Below, in pieces: positions 34,573 to 42,367 of a stretch of DNA of 64,000 bases (positions are counted from its first letter, which is position 1; each line of letters opens with the position of its first letter). Origin of the DNA: Glycomyces xiaoerkulensis (GTDB lineage Bacteria > Actinomycetota > Actinomycetes > Mycobacteriales > Micromonosporaceae). The notes under the pieces were generated by a model. That model was not told where the DNA came from and made no database searches. It saw nothing but the letters and a program-made list of their open reading frames with translations. Both the position numbers and the translations under genes were made by a program. The stretch is taken from NCBI RefSeq assembly GCF_002798405.1, contig NZ_PGGV01000027.1:121844-185843 (forward strand). Direction: 5' to 3'.

Positions 34573-35865
34573 GTGGTGGCACAGCAGCACAAGCACCAAT
34601 TCAAGGTCGTGGAGATCTGCGCCGGCGCCGGCGGGCAGTCGCTCGGACTTGATCGGGCGGGGTTCGGACACGAGCTGGCGGTGGAGCTGGACCCGAACGC
34701 GGCCAAGACGCTAATGCACAACCATGACGAATGGGATGTGCGGATCGGCGACGTAGCGGACCCCAAGGTCTGGAACCCGTCTGACTACGAAGGAGTTGAC
34801 CTGCTCGCCGGAGGCGTGCCCTGTCCCCCGTTCAGCATCGCCGGCAAGCAGCTCGGTGCGAACGACGAGCGCGACCTCTTCGCTTGGGCAGTCGAGCTGT
34901 GCGGCAAGGTCCGCCCGAGGGCACTGCTGCTGGAGAACGTGCGCGGCCTGAGCACGAACCGCTTCACCGGCTATCGGCAGCACGTGCTCGACCGACTGAA
35001 CGAGCACGGCTACATCGGCCAGTGGAAGCTGCTCCACGCCTCCGACTTCGGAGTCCCCCAGCTCCGGCCCCGCTTCGTCCTGGTGGCGCTCCCGGCCGAG
35101 CACGCACAGTACTTCCGATGGCCCGACTCGGGCGGGACTCCCCCGCCTACCGTCGGCGAGGCGCTGAAGGACCTCATGTCCGCGCGCGGATGGAGGGGCG
35201 CCGATGACTGGGCGCGAAAGGCCGACAGGATCGCGCCCACGATTGTCGGCGGGTCGAAGAAGCACGGCGGGGCCGATCTCGGACCTACCCGCGCTAAACA
35301 GGCGTGGGCCGCCATGGGTGTCGACGCGATGGGCGTGGCAGATGCGCCCCCGGAAGCAGGCTGGGAACCGCCCGAGATGGTGCCGGGCCCAAAACTGACC
35401 ACCGAGATGGTCGCGAGGATCCAAGGCTGGAACGACCCCGGGGAATGGGAGTTCACCGGCAGGAAGACCAGCCGCTACCGCCAGATCGGAAACGCCTTCC
35501 CCCCGCCGGTCGCCGAAGCTGTGGGGTCTGCGATCGCGAGAGCACTCCGCAAGGAGGGGGAACCGCAGACGCTCATCGAATCGACCAGTACCGTCCTCGA
35601 CCCAGTCTACAAACTACTGAGCAGTAGCTCGCGAGCGATGGCAGCTGACACCATCCTCCGCAGACTATCCAAGGCCGGGGTGCAGATGGATCAACCCGAG
35701 CTCGAGCGCCGACTGATTCACCTGAGCCATGATTTCGAGATCGTCGAGAAGCAGCGCCGCGACGGCGCCCGCACCTACCGGCTCAGCGAGTTCAAGGCTT
35801 TCCTGGGCCAGGAGGATCACGATCGCCAGGTGCTCTTCTCCAAACACCGCGCAAGGATCAGCTGA
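34573..35865 (+). CDS. DNA C5-cytosine methyltransferase of NaeI-type system
   Basis: 430 residues from GTG 34573 (AAAGGGG upstream; GTG 34576 is an alternative). C5 motifs are in order: motif I EICAGAGGQSLGLDRAG, motif IV PCPPFS with nucleophile Cys84, motif VI ENV (121-123), motif VIII QLRPR (163-167) and motif X RQIGNAFPPPVA (303-314). The target recognition region is about 185-295. Residues 335-430 after motif X are extra, helical and possibly winged-helix. Together with the endonuclease at 40898-41836 it forms a type II restriction-modification pair. Its 3' end overlaps the convergent DUF3883 gene by 8 bp. Confidence 0.95.
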   Translation: MVAQQHKHQFKVVEICAGAGGQSLGLDRAGFGHELAVELDPNAAKTLMHNHDEWDVRIGDVADPKVWNPSDYEGVDLLAGGVPCPPFSIAGKQLGANDERDLFAWAVELCGKVRPRALLLENVRGLSTNRFTGYRQHVLDRLNEHGYIGQWKLLHASDFGVPQLRPRFVLVALPAEHAQYFRWPDSGGTPPPTVGEALKDLMSARGWRGADDWARKADRIAPTIVGGSKKHGGADLGPTRAKQAWAAMGVDAMGVADAPPEAGWEPPEMVPGPKLTTEMVARIQGWNDPGEWEFTGRKTSRYRQIGNAFPPPVAEAVGSAIARALRKEGEPQTLIESTSTVLDPVYKLLSSSSRAMAADTILRRLSKAGVQMDQPELERRLIHLSHDFEIVEKQRRDGARTYRLSEFKAFLGQEDHDRQVLFSKHRARIS

Positions 35866-36781
35866 CCGCTCCGGCGGACCTCCTTGTCACCTCCGGGGTT
35901 GAGCCAGCTGTCTCTAAGAGCATTTGCCGCCAGGAGGCTGCATTCGTTAGGAGCGGGCCCGGAGGATCTGCCCCAAGGGCGGTCGCAAGTCGCGGGAATC
36001 CAGGCTCGATTTCCTCGGCCGGAATGTCTAGGCGAAACGACTCCCATCTCCCGTGGGTGTGCGTGTCGGCTGGGGCGCTGGCAGAGATCAGTTCCTTGGA
36101 GACGGTTCCGATTGCGAGCATCTTCAACTGCCTGTCCAGTAGCACAGCAACCATCTGCCAGTCCGCGTCCCGCAACATGGTCTCGAACTCAGTGCGCGAC
36201 AGGTAAATCGAAAGTCTATTTCGCCTTGTTGTGGACTTGACCTCGATATGAGACCGGTAGGACCCGCGACGTACCAGCAGGTCGTACCCCAGTCCATCAC
36301 TGTAGGACGCGACGTGCTCGACTGATGCAGTCGTCGACTCCTCGATCAGCTTCGCCAGAGCCAGCTCGCCAGCGTCGCCGATTCGCTTCCTCTCCTCGGC
36401 GTCCACTCTCCCCCAGGCTGAGATCACACATGCGTAGGCCTCATCAAGGCTCAGGCCGAGCGCTTCCGCAGCGCGAACCGCATCAGCAGGAAGTTCGTCG
36501 GGGTCTCGGACGAGTAGGTCGGCGTCTCTGAACCATAGCGGGGCATCGCTGATCAGAGTCTGCTCCAGGACGGCATACTCGATTCGGCCGCAGGGAGGTC
36601 GAACTTGGAGCAGGCCAGACCTGGCCAACCAGTCGTAGGCAGTCTCGTACTGCGTGGCTGTGATGCCGCCGGACCCTCGGCCGGAAGTCAAGATCGCCCT
36701 GGCCCTGGCAACCCCGCTCGACGGCAGAAGTTCGAGCCAGCGGACTGCGGCGCGGAGGACCGGCTCAGGCGGGGTAGGCAT
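35858..36781 (-). CDS. DUF3883 / PD-(D/E)XK-like nuclease-domain protein
   Basis: 307 residues. The N-terminal about 120 residues are helical, perhaps a winged-helix adaptor. Residues about 133-190 match the DUF3883 pattern GDAGELAL, GLGYDLLV and SHIEVKSTT, giving Glu139, Asp167 and Glu180-x-Lys182, a plausible PD-(D/E)XK catalytic set. DUF3883 occurs in many restriction and defence loci. The gene overlaps the SNF2 helicase gene by 17 bp and is tail-to-tail with the methyltransferase. It may be the nuclease partner of the helicase. Confidence 0.85.
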   Translation of the reverse strand: MPTPPEPVLRAAVRWLELLPSSGVARARAILTSGRGSGGITATQYETAYDWLARSGLLQVRPPCGRIEYAVLEQTLISDAPLWFRDADLLVRDPDELPADAVRAAEALGLSLDEAYACVISAWGRVDAEERKRIGDAGELALAKLIEESTTASVEHVASYSDGLGYDLLVRRGSYRSHIEVKSTTRRNRLSIYLSRTEFETMLRDADWQMVAVLLDRQLKMLAIGTVSKELISASAPADTHTHGRWESFRLDIPAEEIEPGFPRLATALGADPPGPLLTNAASWRQMLLETAGSTPEVTRRSAGAVS

Positions 36782-38582
36782 GGAGGTGCCCCATCAGAGC
36801 TTTGATGTCATCAGGATTCAAGCCCCCGCTCACGGGCTCGTCCTCGCTGAGATCCCCGAGCTCCTTCACTGAAGGGTCATCGAGGATCCCGCCCATGAAT
36901 CTCAGCTTGGTCTCCAGCCTTTGGGCGACGACCTCATCAATGGTCCCCTCTGAGGCGAGGATAGTGACCTTGGTCGTAGTGTCCTGCGGAAGGCCAAGGC
37001 GGTGAATTCTATCGAGGCTCTGGAGGAAACGTCCGGCGGCGAAGTCTCTGTCGATATAGACCGCGTCGTGACAGTCATGGTGGAGACTGATGCCTTCGCC
37101 GAGCGTGGCGGGATTCGAGAGGAGGACCATGCAGGCGGGATCTCTCCGAAACCTCCTGAGCTGCTCCTCCCGGTCCTCGGTGCCCCCGTGGACGACTGCC
37201 GGCGAGAACCTGGACATCATTCGCTCGAGCGTGTTCAAGCTGCGTATGAAAGTGGACCAGACCAGGGTCTTCCTACCCTGTTCGGCGTTTTCCGCGACGA
37301 TGTGCAGTGCCTCAGCGAACTTCGGAGACATCTCGTAACTGGGCAGGTCCGCCATAAGATCGAACAGCCGCGACCCCTCTGGCTCCTTGAGCGGGGGCAC
37401 TCGGTACTCGAGCGGTTCGTATCTAGTGGAACCCACAGACAGGAGCGCAGGGCTCGTAGCAGCCATCAGCAAATAGACGATCGTCCGTCCCAGGCTCTGG
37501 AAGTCGGCCTCGTAGCCAGCAGCCCTGGAGGAGAAGCGCCCCGTCAGCGCATCGTATACCTCCCGGTGGCGCGGAGGCATTTGGACGAGCCGCAATTTCG
37601 GCGATTCCATCGGTGGGAGCTGGAGCTCCTTCTTCGTGGTCCTGGTGAACAAGGGCTTCAGAACTCTGCTCGCTTTCGCCAGGTCGCCGCCCGCAACTGC
37701 CTGCACCACTTTCCTGCGCCCATAGCCGGGCCACACGAAGCCGAGCAGGCTTTCCAGGTCGCGGGCGCCGTTCGGCGCCGGAGTGCCGGTGAGAATGAGC
37801 CTGCGGCGAGCCAGCGGGCCGAGGGCTAGACATGCGGCCCCATATGTTCCGTCCGCACCGCGCTTCATACGGTGGGCCTCGTCGAGCAGCAGCATCGACG
37901 GAGCGTCTGACAGCCATTTCCCGAGCACTCCCAATGACCTGCTTATGCGCTCGTAGTTGACGAGAAGACCGTCCGCTGCCGGGTCGGGACGCCCGTCGAG
38001 CACCTTCATTCGCATTGGGTCAGGCAGGCATTCTTCGTTCTCACCGAGCCATGACTCGTATGAGGACTTCGGTCCGACGACCAGGATGCGCTCCACCACG
38101 CCCTGCTGGCGCAGCGCCTGAAACACCGCGAGGCCGACCCGCGTCTTCCCCGCTCCAGGGACCGAGAAGTTCGCGCCGTGCCGCAGCGACAGCAGCTTCG
38201 CAACATCTCTCCGCTGGAACGCGGTGAGCTTGTCGTCCCAGGCTGGCCCCAGAAGTATCGAGACCTGGTCCGGATCCACGGCTTCGTCGACTGAGCCTTC
38301 GAGTCGCCTGGTTACGCTCTGTGCGTCTGACGCTGAATCGGCGGCGAGGGCTTTGAGCGATGGGGACCACTCCACTCCGGGCTTGTCGGGCCAGCTGTTC
38401 AGGACGCCCAGATTGGCGAACAGGTCGTCGATCTCCACTTCGATCGAGGTAGGAGACCGCTGGATACAGCTGCTGAACCGGAGCGCCAACCGCCGCAGGT
38501 CCTCCTCGTACTCGGGTCTTGCCCTGAGCACGGCGTGAGAGGTGTCGTCACTGAATTCGAGGTGAAGGCTTCGATCCGCCAT
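36765..38582 (-). CDS. SNF2-type DEAH helicase/translocase
   Basis: 605 residues from ATG 38582, with TAGGAG eight bases upstream. An N-terminal about 110-residue region precedes the motor. Motif I is FSVPGAGKT (139-147), motif II DEAH (234-237), then LTGTPAPNG (motif III), and in the second lobe VHGG, NPATLGEGISL and QSLDRIHRLG (motif VI). This is a SNF2 superfamily 2 double-stranded DNA translocase, in the version with FSVPGAGKT often found in restriction loci. It is operonic with a ParB-like gene (11 bp) and the DUF3883 gene (17-bp overlap). Confidence 0.93.
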   Translation of the reverse strand: MADRSLHLEFSDDTSHAVLRARPEYEEDLRRLALRFSSCIQRSPTSIEVEIDDLFANLGVLNSWPDKPGVEWSPSLKALAADSASDAQSVTRRLEGSVDEAVDPDQVSILLGPAWDDKLTAFQRRDVAKLLSLRHGANFSVPGAGKTRVGLAVFQALRQQGVVERILVVGPKSSYESWLGENEECLPDPMRMKVLDGRPDPAADGLLVNYERISRSLGVLGKWLSDAPSMLLLDEAHRMKRGADGTYGAACLALGPLARRRLILTGTPAPNGARDLESLLGFVWPGYGRRKVVQAVAGGDLAKASRVLKPLFTRTTKKELQLPPMESPKLRLVQMPPRHREVYDALTGRFSSRAAGYEADFQSLGRTIVYLLMAATSPALLSVGSTRYEPLEYRVPPLKEPEGSRLFDLMADLPSYEMSPKFAEALHIVAENAEQGRKTLVWSTFIRSLNTLERMMSRFSPAVVHGGTEDREEQLRRFRRDPACMVLLSNPATLGEGISLHHDCHDAVYIDRDFAAGRFLQSLDRIHRLGLPQDTTTKVTILASEGTIDEVVAQRLETKLRFMGGILDDPSVKELGDLSEDEPVSGGLNPDDIKALMGHLHAYPA

Positions 38583-38593
38583 ACGCACCGCTC

Positions 38594-40000
38594 CTAGGCG
38601 TTGTTCACCGATTCCAGCAGCCATTCGACTCCGGTTCCTGGGGTGTCGAAGGCTCTGCCCGCGTATTTGGCGAGACGGGCCAACTCGTCCCTGAGAGCAA
38701 TGAGCGCATCGTCGAATGCCTCCTCGTCGAGCGCGCCCTTCGCACGCGCCTCCGCGAACTCAGCGGCGCACTGGCGAACATGGTCGGCGGCGTCGGTGAG
38801 CCGCTCGGGGACTACAATCTGGCGCTTTTTGAGCTGGGCGTTCTGTCCGGCCAGCTTCGCTGCATTGGAGAAGACCTTGCCTGCCTTGTCAAGGCGATTG
38901 CGGGACTCTCCTGCCGCTGCAGTTTCCCCACTGGGCGATCGGGTGGTGGCGAAGTCCTTCAGGAGCTGGTCTGTGAGGCTGCGCACCTTCTTGACCTGGG
39001 AGCTCTCCCCTGGAACCTCCACTTCAAGGCCGGGCACCTGCACGGGTTCCGACTCCTGGCTCTGGGGCCGCAGCTCTTCAGGCAGGCTCTCGGCCAGATA
39101 GCGTTCGTAGAAGTCTGGCTCAACGAGCCGCATGGAGGTCTTCGCGAAGTCGAGGAGGAGCGCCGCCAGTCTCGACTCTTTCAACCGCTCCGCCTCGTCG
39201 GGGTTGGTCTTGGCAAGTTTGGTGAAGTCGCGCTGGAGCTCACGGAGCTTCTCCTGATGGTCCTCGAAGTCGATCAACCGGAGGCTGGTCCCATCATCTG
39301 TGCGGCTGCGTTCGATCGCTTCCTGGATCAACTTGTAGACCCACCGGTCTTGCTGGAGGGTCTTGGTCTTGATACCGAACTCTCTCGCAATATCGTTCTC
39401 GTTGCGGCGCTTCTTGATCTCATCCTCTATGGCGAGGAGCCGATTGATGTAGGAGTACTCCCTGCGCTTGACGCTGCGCAGTTGGATCCGCAGCTCAACG
39501 TCGTTGATGTCGTTCTGGGAGGTGTCATCCGGCAGGACTCCGACCCGGATGTACTCCTTTCCAAGGTCCTTCAACGCAGCGCAGCGAGTGTTCCCGTCAA
39601 CGAGGACCCCTTTCGGGGTGATGATCCCCGGGTCCCTCTGGTCGAAGGTCTCCAGCTGCTCCTTGAGCGCGATGTAGTCCGGGTCGGTCTTCTCGGGATC
39701 GGAAGGATTGCAGCGCAGCAGGTAATGCAGGTAGTCCTGGGCTTCCTCGCTCCAGGGGTCCGAATCGAGCACAGCGTCCCGCTTCGCATCCAACGTTCGC
39801 TGCGCACGAATCCTGTGGGTGTCGGGGTTGAAGTAGAGCACATTGAGAGGGATCGATATCACATGCAGGTGCTTCTCCTCGCCGCCCCGCCACGGGACGG
39901 TGATCTTTGCTCCATCATCCTGCCTGGCCTGTCTCAACCGCCCCTCGATGATCGATTCGATCTTGCCGCTCTGCACCGACTGACCCAGCTCGTCTCGCAT
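38594..40000 (-). CDS. ParB/Srx-fold domain protein, restriction-island associated
   Basis: 468 residues. The N-terminal ParB/sulfiredoxin-like domain has VLVDGNTRCAALK (132-144), the phosphate-binding/CTPase-like motif seen in ParB-nuclease proteins. An HTH-like stretch IAREFGIKTKTLQQDRWVYK follows near 205-225. The C-terminal half is long, charged and helical. It begins the three-gene minus-strand operon. Proteins of this type occur with DNA modification and restriction systems and may bind or sense DNA. Chromosome partition is unlikely without a ParA neighbour. Codon use is less GC-rich than in core genes. Confidence 0.85.
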   Translation of the reverse strand: MRDELGQSVQSGKIESIIEGRLRQARQDDGAKITVPWRGGEEKHLHVISIPLNVLYFNPDTHRIRAQRTLDAKRDAVLDSDPWSEEAQDYLHYLLRCNPSDPEKTDPDYIALKEQLETFDQRDPGIITPKGVLVDGNTRCAALKDLGKEYIRVGVLPDDTSQNDINDVELRIQLRSVKRREYSYINRLLAIEDEIKKRRNENDIAREFGIKTKTLQQDRWVYKLIQEAIERSRTDDGTSLRLIDFEDHQEKLRELQRDFTKLAKTNPDEAERLKESRLAALLLDFAKTSMRLVEPDFYERYLAESLPEELRPQSQESEPVQVPGLEVEVPGESSQVKKVRSLTDQLLKDFATTRSPSGETAAAGESRNRLDKAGKVFSNAAKLAGQNAQLKKRQIVVPERLTDAADHVRQCAAEFAEARAKGALDEEAFDDALIALRDELARLAKYAGRAFDTPGTGVEWLLESVNNA

Positions 40001-40082
40001 GGCCCCTCCATGGGATGCATGTCTCCTCTACGTCCATGACATCATGTCAGGAGGCACTGACGTCCTATTGGGCCACTGCTGC

Positions 40083-40823
40083 ATGAGCGTGGCGCGGACA
40101 CCTGACGAAACGGAGCAGCTCGTGTCCGAACCTACTTGGAACGATCCTGACCTCAAGGCTGGTGTCATGGTGCGGGGTGCGCTGTGGCTCAAGCAGTTTG
40201 TCGGCGAAGGTAACATTTTCACAAAACACCAGGTCAGAGAGGCTTTCCCCGATACCTCCCAGGCCGACCGGCGCATCCGGGACCTGCGGAAGTTCGGCTG
40301 GGTGATCAATACCAACCAGCAGGACGCTTCGCTCACTCCTGAGGACCTGCGGCTCGTGCGGATCGGCGCTGCGGTCTGGGACAAGCGGGCGAGGGCTGAG
40401 GCCTCCAAAGGTTCGAAGAGGAAGACGCTCAGCGCGAAGGCTCGCCAAGAGACGTTCGCGCGTGACGACTACATGTGCAGGACCTGCGGGATTGCGGGCG
40501 GAGAAACCTATCCGGACGACCCTGTGCACTCCGCAGTCCTCTCGATTGCGAACCGCGAGGTCGTACGGCCGGACGGCGATGCCAACGAAATGCCAGTCAC
40601 GCAGTGCAAACGCTGCAACTCCGGATCCAATGGCAAGGCGGCACGCCTCGACAGAGTCGAGGCTGCAGTCGACCGCCTTGAACCCACCCAGCAAGCCGAG
40701 TTCAAACAGTGGGTACACCAAGGGAAGCGCAGCTGGACCGACCTCGAGCGGGCGTGGAGCGCCTTCTGCGGCCTCCCTCCGGAGGCCCGAGCGCTCATTG
40801 AATCGCGGATCAAGGACGAGTAG
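40083..40823 (+). CDS. HNH-type zinc-knuckle endonuclease-like protein
   Basis: 246 residues from ATG 40083. ATG 40044 would add 13 residues, and neither has a strong ribosome site. An N-terminal helical region (FTKHQVREAFPDTSQADRRI) looks like a winged helix. The C-terminal zinc site has CRTC (132-135) and CKRC (175-178), with His149 and an Asn near 157, consistent with a divergent HNH fold. It lies between the ParB-like gene (divergent) and the NaeI-type gene (convergent), so it belongs to the island. It could be an extra nuclease or a specificity factor. Confidence 0.75.
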   Translation: MSVARTPDETEQLVSEPTWNDPDLKAGVMVRGALWLKQFVGEGNIFTKHQVREAFPDTSQADRRIRDLRKFGWVINTNQQDASLTPEDLRLVRIGAAVWDKRARAEASKGSKRKTLSAKARQETFARDDYMCRTCGIAGGETYPDDPVHSAVLSIANREVVRPDGDANEMPVTQCKRCNSGSNGKAARLDRVEAAVDRLEPTQQAEFKQWVHQGKRSWTDLERAWSAFCGLPPEARALIESRIKDE

Positions 40824-40897
40824 CGGCAGACACTAACGTATCGAGGGCTCGCAGTGCTTCGGAACCGACGCGAAGGGCTCCTGATCTCGTGACTACG

Positions 40898-41836
40898 CTA
40901 CTCATCGCCGGAGGACTTGGGTTCGCCGACGACCGGCGCAGGCTCGTCGGATACCTCACCGGGTCTGGCACGCCGCCACCAACCTCCGTCGATCTGTACT
41001 CCCTCGCCTTCTGCAGCACGCACAACGCGGACGGAGATGTACTCGTCTGCGAGCGGCACGGCGACCGCGAGTCCTTCAGCCAGTCTCCGGTGGTACTTGC
41101 CGCTGAGGACCAGGTAGCCCTCCTTGCGTAGCACGGTGCGTGAGCCGCCGTTGCCGCGGACGCGCTTCTGAGGGTCCAGTTGCTTGGCAACTGTGGCCAC
41201 GCTGTTGCGGTGGACGATCATGCCCTCTGCTTCCCGGAACAACCGATGCGTGCGCTGTGTCCCGTGGATATGGTCAAAGATGTGATCGACCGTCTTCCTG
41301 GGGAGCTGGAGCAGCACGTTCGGCCGCAGAGGAGCATCCCTCCACAGCCAGCGGATGGAGCGTCTGCCCAGTTCGTTTAGTTGACTCTTCTGGTCTCGAT
41401 TGCCCTTCGCCCTGCGTACCTCGTCGGTGGCTCGGATGAGCCCGAGCGACCAGACCGAGTCCTGGTCGCTGCCAGTGGCGACCAGCGCGATCTCATCGAA
41501 CACCTCGGGAGGCAGCATCCATTCGCCTGACCGCTGACTCCACTTGGCGTCGACCTGGTGTGCGGCGATCCTGTAATCGGTCTTGACGCCGTCGGCGAAC
41601 CCGAACTCACGCTGGGCGTTGATTTCGAACATGGTCCCGAAGTGCGTCTTCTCAGTCTTCATCAGCTGATCCCAGCGGTACCGGCCAGTCTGCTGCCCGA
41701 GATAGACCATGTCGTAGGTGCGCCGGATCGCTGCAGACCATTTCATTCCGTCAGGGTCCAGGCGGAGTATCTCCTGGGCGACGGCGTCCAGTGCAGCATC
41801 GGCTGAGGCAGTCGAATGGCTGGTAGGAATGCTCAC
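40898..41836 (-). CDS. NaeI-type type II restriction endonuclease
   Basis: 312 residues from GTG 41836. Similarity to R.NaeI (GCCGGC, type IIE), as recalled, extends along the protein: LDPDG, GQQTGRYRWDQLMKTEKTH, EINAQREFGF, TDYRI, QVDAKW and MLPPEV. The catalytic residues map one for one: Glu71, Asp87, Asp96 and Lys98, against Glu70, Asp86, Asp95 and Lys97 of NaeI. The C-terminal RVRGNGG part corresponds to the CAP-like allosteric DNA-binding domain. GCCGGC specificity is probable but not proven. A TAGGCT seven bases before the GTG suggests a leaderless message. Confidence 0.93.
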   Translation of the reverse strand: MSIPTSHSTASADAALDAVAQEILRLDPDGMKWSAAIRRTYDMVYLGQQTGRYRWDQLMKTEKTHFGTMFEINAQREFGFADGVKTDYRIAAHQVDAKWSQRSGEWMLPPEVFDEIALVATGSDQDSVWSLGLIRATDEVRRAKGNRDQKSQLNELGRRSIRWLWRDAPLRPNVLLQLPRKTVDHIFDHIHGTQRTHRLFREAEGMIVHRNSVATVAKQLDPQKRVRGNGGSRTVLRKEGYLVLSGKYHRRLAEGLAVAVPLADEYISVRVVRAAEGEGVQIDGGWWRRARPGEVSDEPAPVVGEPKSSGDE

Positions 41837-41901
41837 AACCTGTAGCCTAGCGGAGACCCATGACTACTCAGAGGGACCACCACCTGCGGCTGGAGGGAGG
41901 A

Positions 41902-42276
41902 ATGGCGATCTATCAGGAACTGACGGAGCTGGAGCGGGCCGGTTGGGATTCGCTGTGCGAGGGGACCGGCTCGGAGTTCTACGGCGGGCTCATGACCCCG
42001 GACGGGGTCATGGTGCTGGCCCACGGGTTCGCGCTGGACCGCGAGGCGGTGGTCGCTTCGCTCCGGGACGCACCCCCTTGGAGCGGCTACACCATCTCCG
42101 ACGAGCGGCTGGTGCGCATCGGGGTGGACGCGGCCGCCCTGACCTACCGCGCTCGGGCCTGGCGCGACGACGACGGCGGGAGCTTCGTCGCGCTGATGTC
42201 GTCGGTCTACGTGCGCCACGACGGCTCCTGGCGGCTCGCGCTGTACCAGCAGACTCCGGTGCCCGCGCAAGGCTGA
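41902..42276 (+). CDS. SnoaL-like / DUF4440 family protein
   Basis: 124 residues from ATG 41902, chosen for the strong GGAGG five bases upstream; ATG 41860 is an alternative with a weaker site. ELERAGWDSLCEGTGSEFY and GLMTPDGVMVLAHG are typical of actinobacterial NTF2/SnoaL-like proteins. The small cone fold binds hydrophobic or polar small ligands; catalysis varies. It is outside the restriction island and close to an FAD dehydrogenase gene (91 bp). The function is unknown. Confidence 0.8.
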   Translation: MAIYQELTELERAGWDSLCEGTGSEFYGGLMTPDGVMVLAHGFALDREAVVASLRDAPPWSGYTISDERLVRIGVDAAALTYRARAWRDDDGGSFVALMSSVYVRHDGSWRLALYQQTPVPAQG

Positions 42277-42367
42277 TTCCGTTGACTCGGGCAACTGGTG
42301 GTGGTATACCTCACCCTACGCGCCGGTAATTTCGGTGCGCCCCTCACGATTGGAAGGTGCGCGGGCC

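Noticed and set aside
33981..41836. DISARM or BREX system
   Set aside because: A helicase and C5 methyltransferase are present, but DrmB/DUF1998, PglZ and BrxC-like genes are not; the NaeI-type endonuclease explains the methyltransferase.
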